This document shows positions 26,635-34,721 of a stretch of DNA of 39,890 nt, piece after piece; position 1 is the stretch's first letter; the number at the start of each line of letters is the position of its first letter. Origin of the DNA: Candidatus Methanophagales archaeon (GTDB lineage Archaea; Halobacteriota; Syntropharchaeia; Alkanophagales; Methanospirareceae); contig JAUVZJ010000013.1 of the NCBI GenBank assembly GCA_030602585.1, positions 1 through 39,890 on the forward strand, given 5' to 3'. Made by a program: the position numbers and the translations under genes. A model generated the notes under the pieces. It was not told where the DNA came from. It saw only the letters and a program-made list of their open reading frames with translations, and searched no databases.

Positions 26635-27389
26635 TTAAATAGTTTATCCTCCACAAAATGTCTGAATAATCGGTCTAAGCATAGCGCTACCAGCCCTAAA
26701 ATAAGCATGTAAGCTACGACATAGTCCATCTGATGTAACCAGTAAAACTCATTGAAAAGCCTGTACCCAAGTCCATTTTCACTCACGCCAAACATCTCCG
26801 CTGCGACAACACACATCCACCCGACTCCCATTCCAACCCTCGTGCCAGTAGCAACCGAAGGAAGCGCATAAGGAAAAGCAACGTATTTTATCAGATTTCT
26901 ATCACCAATGCAACCTAATACTTTACCTGTTTCCACTAACACCTTTGGCACATCTCTAAATCCCGTATAGCTGGCAATCAGTATGGGAAAGAATGCACCA
27001 AGGAATATAATAAATCCCGCGGCATAGTGCGTAAGATGAAACCAGACCATTGCAATAGGTATCCAGGCAAGAGGGGGTATGGGTCTTAAGATTTCAACTA
27101 TTGGGTCCAAAGCTTTAAATACATTTCTAAACCACCCCATACCAATTGCGAGAGGAAGCGCTACGGAAAATGCCAATGTCAGTCCTATACCAAAATGAAG
27201 GAGACTGACCAGTATATCAAGAATTATATCTTCCCGGAGCATATAAAAAGAAAAAATAACCTCTGAAAATCTCGGCAGCATTGCCGGGTTCTTTATCACA
27301 TATCTTGCTGCGAGTTCCCAGAGTATAAGGACTGTGAGAAGAGGGGCTAACCACAACCCCTTCTCTTTTATCCTTGCCAGTGTCTTCAT
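26610..27389 (-). CDS. ABC transporter permease (NitT/TauT/SsuC type)
   Basis: 259 aa; polytopic; PIPPLAWIPIAMVWFHLTHYAAGFIIFLGAFFPI EAA-loop region typical of SsuC/TauC. Confidence 0.94.
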   Translation of the reverse strand: MKTLARIKEKGLWLAPLLTVLILWELAARYVIKNPAMLPRFSEVIFSFYMLREDIILDILVSLLHFGIGLTLAFSVALPLAIGMGWFRNVFKALDPIVEILRPIPPLAWIPIAMVWFHLTHYAAGFIIFLGAFFPILIASYTGFRDVPKVLVETGKVLGCIGDRNLIKYVAFPYALPSVATGTRVGMGVGWMCVVAAEMFGVSENGLGYRLFNEFYWLHQMDYVVAYMLILGLVALCLDRLFRHFVEDKLFKWKKGIVK

Positions 27390-27399
27390 CTTTTGTCTA

Positions 27400-28428
27400 T
27401 TATGCCATTATTTCGTCGTAGAAGCGTGTATCAAAGATATCTTCTTCCTGAAGCGGTTCTATCCCCTTTTCCTCGTATCGCTCTTTGCTTAGTTCATAGA
27501 TAACCCTTGCATATTCGAGCGAGCTCTCTACTTCCAGATGCGGGTCGTGAATCCAGTGCATATCCGTTATGTTCATGGAATGCTTCATCGTTGAGACGTC
27601 TGCTCCATGCCACTGTGCAAATATTTCCGCGGCTTCGACAGGATGCTCTATTGCATATTCAGCGGCTTTTTTGTGCGTTTTGATTATCTGCTCGACTATA
27701 TCGGGATGTTCCCTCATCATTTCTCCACTTGCAACCAGACAGCAGCATGCGTGGTTTGGCGATATGTTGCCCGACCATTCAACGATCTTTCCCGTGCCCT
27801 CCACTTCGATTATTGCAGGGTGAGGACTGGGTAGAAAGACGACGTCCACGGTCTTTGCTCCAATAGCAGAAGCAGCATCACTCGGTCCCATTCGTTTTAT
27901 ATCTACATCCTTTTCAGGGTCTATTCCATGATCTAAGAGCCATTTTGAAAGAACAGTATATTGAATAGAACCTGGCGGGTATGTTGCTATTGTCTTCCCT
28001 TTTAAAAAAGCGGGACCCTCACGCTCATATTCGTCGGCGAATTCCGGGCGGATAATTATCGCAGAACCCTGCGTCTGAACACCTGCAACTATCTTTGCAT
28101 CTAAGCCCTCATATATATGAACGATAGGCGGTGCAGTCCCTACGTATGCTACGTCGAGGTCGCCAGCAAGCATCGCCTTCATCTCCGGAAGTCCTGAAGC
28201 GAATAAATGGAGTTTTACTTCTTCTATACCAAATTTACTCAAGTCCTCTTCCCACCATCCTTTCTCGGCTGCTAATATCGCTGCGACCTGATGTGTGCTC
28301 GGCTGATGACCAATGTTTATTGTGGTCATTTTTGCAGGAGTTTCTTCTTCTACGCACCCTACAAGTATCACAGATGTCACAATCGCTACTATGGCTATCA
28401 ACAAGCAGGCTATGGTTCTTCTTTCCAT
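27400..28428 (-). CDS. ABC transporter substrate-binding lipoprotein (NMT1/SsuA-like)
   Basis: 342 aa; lipobox [50 protein letters not shown]. Confidence 0.93.
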   Translation of the reverse strand: MERRTIACLLIAIVAIVTSVILVGCVEEETPAKMTTINIGHQPSTHQVAAILAAEKGWWEEDLSKFGIEEVKLHLFASGLPEMKAMLAGDLDVAYVGTAPPIVHIYEGLDAKIVAGVQTQGSAIIIRPEFADEYEREGPAFLKGKTIATYPPGSIQYTVLSKWLLDHGIDPEKDVDIKRMGPSDAASAIGAKTVDVVFLPSPHPAIIEVEGTGKIVEWSGNISPNHACCCLVASGEMMREHPDIVEQIIKTHKKAAEYAIEHPVEAAEIFAQWHGADVSTMKHSMNITDMHWIHDPHLEVESSLEYARVIYELSKERYEEKGIEPLQEEDIFDTRFYDEIMA

Positions 28429-28580
28429 GTTAATCCCCCCAAATTTTTTATACCACTCAGCATTTTTTTATACATAAATGCTTTTTATCGTTTGTCAGTA
28501 TATAAATTTTTCTATTTTGCATAGTAAATTGTCTAATTGTATAATTAAGAACACCAAAAGATATGAATGAGAATGGCGCT

Positions 28581-28656
28581 TATACTATAAGATACAGGTG
28601 TCATGTTGTATAAGCTTCCTTAAATCTTCTCTTTATTTGCTCTGCTCTTAATTTTA
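28581..28656. repeat. left copy of a direct repeat flanking the R-M island; duplicates the 3' end of the comDE-like gene
   Basis: tatactataagata (28581-28594) and taaatcttctctttatttgctctgctcttaatttta (28621-28656) match 32762-32775 (14/14) and 32801-32836 (33/36). Minus strand encodes KLRAEQIKRRFKEAYTT*. Confidence 0.8.
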
Positions 28657-28971
28657 AACGATGTTTAAACCCCCTAAAAGGACCTTTATGGATTATGCTC
28701 CAAACCCCAGCCAACAAAATCTTTATATATGAGAAAAAATAGGAATGCTTTTATGTGCTCTATGATGACGGTATATTGAAACTTGAGTTACGTGCCCTGT
28801 GTTTAAGTACAGGCTTCGTACTTAAGTACGGGATATAGTGACTGTAGGAGGGGATCGTGATATGTATATGGAGGTCGGGTTGGCTGTGTGGACGGTGTGG
28901 TTTAGTGGGGTGGGTAGATGGATGGAGGGGGGTATACTCGAAACAGTCTAAAGCAGGATTTTGCAGGCATT

Positions 28972-29094
28972 ATGGATATAATACCTTTCGGGAGTCAAAA
29001 AGCTTTTAAAAGAGAATATACTACTTTATCAATAGAGAATTCAGATAGCCCCATAGGGATTAATGAAATGGCGGATAAAGTGAGAAAAAAATAG
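28972..29094 (+). CDS. small 40-codon ORF upstream of the methylase
   Basis: MDIIPFGSQKAFKREYTTLSIENSDSPIGINEMADKVRKK*, ending 14 nt before the methylase ATG; below the ORF-track length cut-off. Confidence 0.3.
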   Translation: MDIIPFGSQKAFKREYTTLSIENSDSPIGINEMADKVRKK

Positions 29095-29108
29095 ATTGGT
29101 GAAGAAGG

Positions 29109-32012
29109 ATGGATGTATTAAAAGAACTTAATTTTCAACAATCGGATTTTTCACTATCAGTGACCAATGTTTTTGAATATGTTTATGATTTAGGTTCTCT
29201 GTCTTTCATCAAGATGGAGAGTAATAGAGAGTTGGACCAACAGTTTTATGAGGTACATAGAGATATCTGGAATGAAAATAAATCAGAGATTTTCATTACA
29301 ATAATTGATGAAAGTAAAATAATTATTTGTGATTCAAAAACTCGTCCAGAGCGAGATAATCCAATAGAGAGAGTTAAAATAAAATCGTTTGATTACGGTG
29401 AAGATACGGTAGAAGCGCGGAAATATAGAGAGCTTCTAAAAAAGGAAAACATAGATACTGGGGTTTTCTGGGAAGAGATATCAAGATTCATAAGAGAAAG
29501 AAAAAAGAGAAAAAAAAGATCCCCAATTGATGAAGATCTGTTAGATAATTTGATAAAAACAAGAGGAAGATTGCAAGAGATTATTGAAAATGATGCAAAG
29601 GACATCTCACAGAAATTAATTGATAGATGTCTTTTTATTAGATTTATCGAAGACCGTTTGGAATTTGATAAGTTAAAACAGGTTCTCAAAAAAGGAAAGG
29701 TTGACCAATTATTAAGTTTATTTGAATACTACAATAAGGCTTTAAATGGGGACCTGTTCGACGAAGACGATATTCATATTACCGATTCCGGCGTATTGAA
29801 CGAGCTTGATAAGGTCTTTGGAGAATATTATGCGTATTCTCATGGACAACAGACAATTACACCCTATAAATTTGATAAAATTCCAATATTATTGATTAGC
29901 CATATCTACCAAAAATTCCTTAAAAAAGATAAAAAGGACAGAGAAGGTATTGTATTCACTCCAGAAAACATCGTTGATTTCATGGTCAGTACTGTTTTTG
30001 AATCTCAAGATATAGTTAATAAGGCTCAAAAAGGTAAAATAAAAATTCTGGATAGTGCATGCGGTTCAGGCATTTTCTTGGTCAAATCTTTCGAAAGACT
30101 ACTAAATGAAAGACAACAATCCTTGAAAAAGCAATTAGACATCCATGAAAAGACCAATTTACTTAAAGAGTCTATTTACGGGATAGATTTAGATCAAGAT
30201 GCTTTAAGAGTGGCAGCATTTAGTTTATATCTGAAGATATTTGAAGGGATAGATTCAAAAACCATAAAAGAGGAAGTCTTTGATCGTCATGAACAGGGAC
30301 TTGAGCATTTTATGTTCCCGGGATTGAAAGAAAAAAACTTAAAAAATGCTAATGCCCTGTTTGACGAGGTATTTGATGATGAATTTGATCTAATTTTGGG
30401 AAATCCACCATGGGGCTACAAATTTAACGATGACGAAAAACAAAAAATAGATGATAAATGGGGAAAGAGCATTTCACAATATCAAAGCTCACAATGCTTT
30501 TTACATCAAACCAAAGTTTGGATGAAGAAGGATACTATAGTTGGTATGGTGGTGAATATATCAAATTTCACGAATACTCGAGCCAGAGCATTTAGAGCTG
30601 AATTACTCAAAACATATTCTATTTTGAATTTTACAACTTTAACAAAAGTCAAGGATATTACTTTTGAAGAGAGTGACGAACCTGCATGTATCTTGATTTT
30701 TACTTTGGAAAAACCAGGTTCTGAGATTGAATTTCTAATTCCTGAGTTAACTCAATTTTCAAAATTAACTGGGACAATAACAATCAGGAATGACGACAAG
30801 TTCAAGTTCCTGCAAGAAAAGTTAAAGGATGATGTTTGTTGGCACATTAGTTTATTAGGACTGAATAGATATTTGGATTTAATCAAAAAGATTGGGAATA
30901 AAAAGGATATTTTTGAAGATGAGCTACGAGATAACCTTAACCATTGTTATAGCCTTGATTATTATTCCATGATAGAAGAGGGAGCGCGTCTTTATTCGAC
31001 AGAGAAACATGGAACTATAGAGGGGGCAAAAAGAAAATATGAATCTAATGAGAAACTTGGCCCAGATTACTACCAAATGGTTCGTTCAACAAAGGCAGTT
31101 CAGCCGTTTTTATTTAAGAAGAATAATTTTAAATATCTAAAATATGGCCCCCATCTGGAAAGGGCAAGGGATATAGAATTGTTTGAAGGAGATAAATTAG
31201 TCATAACTCGAAGTTGGCCATTAAAAGCAGTATATGTTAATGATACTATAATTTTTAATAGTTCGTTTAATATTCTTAAGTTAAAGTCAGGGGTGAATAA
31301 AAATTATTTATCGATTTTTGAAGCTATATTGAACTCTAAACTAGGTTTTTTTTATTTAGACTCATTATATAGACAGCGACCTGAAGGAAATTTCTCTAAA
31401 GTAAATAAAGGTTCACTTGAGAGATTCCCTATACCCAATCTTGGAGGTAAAGGAAATATAATCGAAGATATAGTCAAAACTATTGAAAAAATAAGAAATG
31501 GAAAGAATATCAAAGAAAATCGATTAATGATAGATGAATTGGTTTTTGATCTATATGATCTTGATTATTATGAAAAAATGCAGATATTAGATTATTATAA
31601 GCTTCAAAATAGACGTAGAAAAAGTTTAGTAACAGGAGAAGATTTTGATGAGTATATAGATGAGTTCCAAGACTCTTTTAGTTTTTTGATCAAAGAAGGG
31701 TACGCACTAAATGCAGAATGTTATACATCTGATTTTTTGGGTGCTTTAATTAAATTTAGTTTTTCTAAAGAAAAGAAGACACCCCAACATAATCTCTCTA
31801 AGAGTTTGAAAAAACTTATTGATATTACGCAGAGAGATAAACTAATGGAAAGTGATAGAAAATCGATGCTTGAGGAAAAGAAAGTGAAAATTTATGATGA
31901 AAACAGCCTTATTATTTATAAAAGCAATCATTTAAGGGATTGGACAAGAACTGAAGCAATAAATGATGTTAAAGAGGAAATTGGGGTGATTTATAACCAT
32001 CTTCCTGAGTGA
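29109..32012 (+). CDS. N6-adenine DNA methyltransferase, type II/IIG-like (Eco57I-type) R-M protein
   Basis: 967 aa; SAM motif ILDSACGSGIFLVKSF, catalytic DLILGNPPWGYKF, C-terminal target-recognition-like region. Confidence 0.9.
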   Translation: MDVLKELNFQQSDFSLSVTNVFEYVYDLGSLSFIKMESNRELDQQFYEVHRDIWNENKSEIFITIIDESKIIICDSKTRPERDNPIERVKIKSFDYGEDTVEARKYRELLKKENIDTGVFWEEISRFIRERKKRKKRSPIDEDLLDNLIKTRGRLQEIIENDAKDISQKLIDRCLFIRFIEDRLEFDKLKQVLKKGKVDQLLSLFEYYNKALNGDLFDEDDIHITDSGVLNELDKVFGEYYAYSHGQQTITPYKFDKIPILLISHIYQKFLKKDKKDREGIVFTPENIVDFMVSTVFESQDIVNKAQKGKIKILDSACGSGIFLVKSFERLLNERQQSLKKQLDIHEKTNLLKESIYGIDLDQDALRVAAFSLYLKIFEGIDSKTIKEEVFDRHEQGLEHFMFPGLKEKNLKNANALFDEVFDDEFDLILGNPPWGYKFNDDEKQKIDDKWGKSISQYQSSQCFLHQTKVWMKKDTIVGMVVNISNFTNTRARAFRAELLKTYSILNFTTLTKVKDITFEESDEPACILIFTLEKPGSEIEFLIPELTQFSKLTGTITIRNDDKFKFLQEKLKDDVCWHISLLGLNRYLDLIKKIGNKKDIFEDELRDNLNHCYSLDYYSMIEEGARLYSTEKHGTIEGAKRKYESNEKLGPDYYQMVRSTKAVQPFLFKKNNFKYLKYGPHLERARDIELFEGDKLVITRSWPLKAVYVNDTIIFNSSFNILKLKSGVNKNYLSIFEAILNSKLGFFYLDSLYRQRPEGNFSKVNKGSLERFPIPNLGGKGNIIEDIVKTIEKIRNGKNIKENRLMIDELVFDLYDLDYYEKMQILDYYKLQNRRRKSLVTGEDFDEYIDEFQDSFSFLIKEGYALNAECYTSDFLGALIKFSFSKEKKTPQHNLSKSLKKLIDITQRDKLMESDRKSMLEEKKVKIYDENSLIIYKSNHLRDWTRTEAINDVKEEIGVIYNHLPE

Positions 32013-32623
32013 GATATTCTAATATGATCACACTTGAATATCTTTCAAATTTTGATATTGATAACAAACCTGAATTCATTGAAAGATTTATTTTCAATCC
32101 GTTGTTTGAGTCATATAACCACATAAAGAAGAAGGAAGGAATTGAAAACAGTGAAGAACCCCCAATTACAAAAGAGATATATAAATACATTAGAAATTCT
32201 TCGTCAATTTCAGCTGAAGTCAAAAGACACATAATTATTGTGAAGTATAATCCAACTGAAGTGGAAGACGAGGGGGAACGCAAGCCAGATTTGGAATTTA
32301 TTATACCTAATTGCTTTAGGATATTCTTTGAGGCAAAAAGAATTTACAAAGCCGATTCATGTTCCATATACTGTGGAAAAGATGGTTTAGGTCGGTTTTT
32401 ATCAGGATATTATTCCTCTGAAGATATTGATGGCGGCATGATTGCCTATGTTCAAAAAGGTGATATATTGGAAGTTCAAGAGAAAATAATTGGAGTGGTT
32501 AGGAAAAAGGATTGTATGAATTTAATTAGAGCTATTGGAAATGATTTTACTTTTTTATCTGTCCACAAGAGAAGATCAAATGATGATATAAAGATTTACC
32601 ACATGTTTTTTGATTTGACTTGA
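32009..32623 (+). CDS. putative PD-(D/E)XK-type restriction endonuclease partner
   Basis: 204 aa; RKPDLEFIIPNCFRIFFEAKRIYK fits a D...ExK nuclease core. Overlaps the methylase stop by 4 nt (GTG start; alternative ATG at 32024). Confidence 0.6.
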   Translation: MRYSNMITLEYLSNFDIDNKPEFIERFIFNPLFESYNHIKKKEGIENSEEPPITKEIYKYIRNSSSISAEVKRHIIIVKYNPTEVEDEGERKPDLEFIIPNCFRIFFEAKRIYKADSCSIYCGKDGLGRFLSGYYSSEDIDGGMIAYVQKGDILEVQEKIIGVVRKKDCMNLIRAIGNDFTFLSVHKRRSNDDIKIYHMFFDLT

Positions 32624-32731
32624 ATAGCTTGGCTCTGTCATATATATGGGACAAATCGGTAACATGCTCCTATCACCCACTTCACATCTGCCAGTGATTA
32701 CCCTATCGTCCGACCTCCATCCCATCGGATG

Positions 32732-32753
32732 CCTCGGTCTTTCCAGACCGAGG
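32732..32753. terminator. perfect 9-bp hairpin between convergent endonuclease and comDE-like genes
   Basis: CCTCGGTCT-TTCC-AGACCGAGG. Confidence 0.5.
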
Positions 32754-32761
32754 TCCGTGAC

Positions 32762-32836
32762 TATACTATAAGATATGGCTGCGCTGAGGCATAGCCTCCA
32801 TAAATCTTCTCTTTATCTGCTCTGCTCCCAATTTTA
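32762..32836. repeat. right copy of the direct repeat flanking the R-M island (overlaps comDE-like 3' end)
   Basis: See the left copy at 28581-28656; block spacing is conserved (40 vs 39 nt). Confidence 0.8.
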
Positions 32837-33959
32837 TGTTCCCCACTGTGGGGCTCTGCCCCACGACCCCGCAAGCCCTGTAAGGGCTTAAGGCATTGCC
32901 CGGTTTAACCATGACATGTAGAAACCTCGGACCTGCTTCCTCGTATAACCGCTCTAATGCGGACCGCAGCTCCTCTTCCGTATGAACCTTCATCGTATTC
33001 TCCACGCCGGCACTTATCGCCATCAGTTCCATATCACCGTAAGAAGGTGCAGGTTGGTCGCCGGTGCTTCCCCACGTGCCGTTATCGAGGCAAACAATAG
33101 AAAGATTTTCCGGCTTCTTCTCCGCTATTAGCGGCAAAATGTTGCTCATCAGCAGACTGCCATCGCCATCGAGCACCATCGTTTCTCTTTTTGTCTTCAA
33201 TGCGACGCCCAATCCTATGGAGGAAGCTTGACCCAGGCTTCCGAGCATGTAAAAATTCAAATTGCGGTCTTTAGCGGCATAAAGTTCCTTGCTTGGCACG
33301 CCTATGTTCGAGATAACGGCTTCTTCGTCTAAATATTCTGCTATTATCCGTATTGCATCGTATCTTCCCATTTCTGGCTCCTTAACCTCTCTTTCATACT
33401 TCAACGTCCATTTTCGAGACCTTTTTTGATGAGGAGCCGTGTTTTCTTTAATTACATCGTCGCTTCTTTCCCACGTTCTCGGCGAGATGAGTGCAATATG
33501 CGGTCTTTCATTGGTGAAGGCATCCTGAATGACTTCTTCTACTAACCTTATCTGTGAGGAGTCCTCTATTATCGTGTATTTCAGTCCCAGAGCATCTAAA
33601 ACTTGGGGCAACGCTTTCCCAAGTGGAACCTGCGCCTCTATACTCTCCTTGTAAACACCACGCCAGCTCGCTATTACAGGCAAAGGCAGTTTATAAGTGA
33701 CAGAGAGCGACATAATGGCATTTATAGAATTACATAAACCCGTGCTCTGGATAATCATCACGGGCTTACCGCCTGCGAGGTAAACGCCTGCGGAGAGACC
33801 GACGCCATTTTCCTCCCTGTTCAAACCCACATGACAGAATGCTCGCTCTCTCGCAACAAACCGCAACAATACACTTATTTTCTCACATGGTAGCGTGGAC
33901 ACAACGTCTATTTTGTTCCTCTTCAATATTTCTATTACTTCTCGCTCGATTTCATACAT
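32766..33959 (-). CDS. comDE: thiamine-diphosphate enzyme, probable fused sulfopyruvate decarboxylase (coenzyme M biosynthesis)
   Basis: 397 aa; N-terminal Pyr domain (VSTLPCEKISVLL...NREENGVGLSAGVYLAGGKPVMIIQSTGLCNSINAI) and C-terminal PP domain (MVLDGDGSLLMSNILPLIAEKKPENLSIVCLDNGTWGSTGDQPAP), as in ComD-ComE fusions. Confidence 0.82.
   Translation of the reverse strand: MYEIEREVIEILKRNKIDVVSTLPCEKISVLLRFVARERAFCHVGLNREENGVGLSAGVYLAGGKPVMIIQSTGLCNSINAIMSLSVTYKLPLPVIASWRGVYKESIEAQVPLGKALPQVLDALGLKYTIIEDSSQIRLVEEVIQDAFTNERPHIALISPRTWERSDDVIKENTAPHQKRSRKWTLKYEREVKEPEMGRYDAIRIIAEYLDEEAVISNIGVPSKELYAAKDRNLNFYMLGSLGQASSIGLGVALKTKRETMVLDGDGSLLMSNILPLIAEKKPENLSIVCLDNGTWGSTGDQPAPSYGDMELMAISAGVENTMKVHTEEELRSALERLYEEAGPRFLHVMVKPGNALSPYRACGVVGQSPTVGNIKLGAEQIKRRFMEAMPQRSHIL
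32840..32890 (-). repeat. dispersed palindromic element located in frame within the comDE-like gene
   Basis: Minus strand TTAAGCCCTTACAGGGCTTGCGGGGTCGTGGGGCAGAGCCCCACAGTGGGG closely matches the intergenic copy at 36820-36868 and encodes LSPYRACGVVGQSPTVG. Confidence 0.8.
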
Positions 33960-34077
33960 CGGTACTGTTTACCTTAGTCCAGGAGGTAATGAATATTATT
34001 CCATATTCCTTTACGACTTTGCATCAACGTAAACGTTTTTATAGTAGCTACATTCATGAGATTAAGAGAAAAGTATC

Positions 34078-34623
34078 ATGAACCCCATTATAGAGACCGT
34101 CATTGTTGCGATATGGCTGATGCTGCCCGCATACATAACGAATGCGAGTGCGGCGTTTTTTGGCGGTAAAACACCCATAGATAGAGGTATTTTTTGGGGT
34201 AAGAACAGGTTGCTGGGCGAAGGAAAGACATACGAAGGCTTCTTAAAAGGATTCTCTTGCGGTTTTCTCTTCGGTATCTTCCAACATCTGTTTTTGAGCG
34301 AATATATATTGATAGATTTTGGACTTTTTCCCTTCTTTTTAGTCACTTTATTTTGCTTATCGGCGGGTGCAATGCTTGGCGACATGCTTGCGAGTTTCAT
34401 AAAAAGGAGAGTCGGACTAAAACGAGGAGCTCCTTTTCCTCTGGTGGATCAACTGGACTTCGTGTGTGGTGCCTGGCTGCTTTTGTTCCTGTTTGCAAGA
34501 GATTGGTTTATCGAAGCCTTCTCATTAGATGTAATCATTGCTGTTATTATTATCACCCCGCTGTTGCATCTGTTTACAAATTACATAGGCTTTAAGATAG
34601 GAAAGAAAAGAGTCCCGTGGTAA
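34078..34623 (+). CDS. carS: CDP-archaeol synthase (DUF46/CarS)
   Basis: 181 aa; LMLPAYITNASAAFFGGKTPIDRGIFWGKNRLLGEGKTYEGFLKG and GDMLASFIKRRVGLKRGAPFPLVDQLDFVCGAW. Confidence 0.9.
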   Translation: MNPIIETVIVAIWLMLPAYITNASAAFFGGKTPIDRGIFWGKNRLLGEGKTYEGFLKGFSCGFLFGIFQHLFLSEYILIDFGLFPFFLVTLFCLSAGAMLGDMLASFIKRRVGLKRGAPFPLVDQLDFVCGAWLLLFLFARDWFIEAFSLDVIIAVIIITPLLHLFTNYIGFKIGKKRVPW

Positions 34624-34721
34624 AAACGCTCCTGTTTTAGGCGCTACTATACAAAACAAAAGCCAAAAGGCGAGCGAGCATCCTAATTTCTGCTAACCAG
34701 TTGTACGAACAACGGAGTCGC

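Noticed and set aside
28440-29100. Possible CRISPR array in the long intergenic region
   Set aside because: No regularly spaced direct repeats; only one palindrome and the island direct repeat.
29109-32623. BREX (PglX) or DISARM assignment for the methylase
   Set aside because: No other BREX/DISARM genes in the window, and the protein is coupled to a single small nuclease-like gene.
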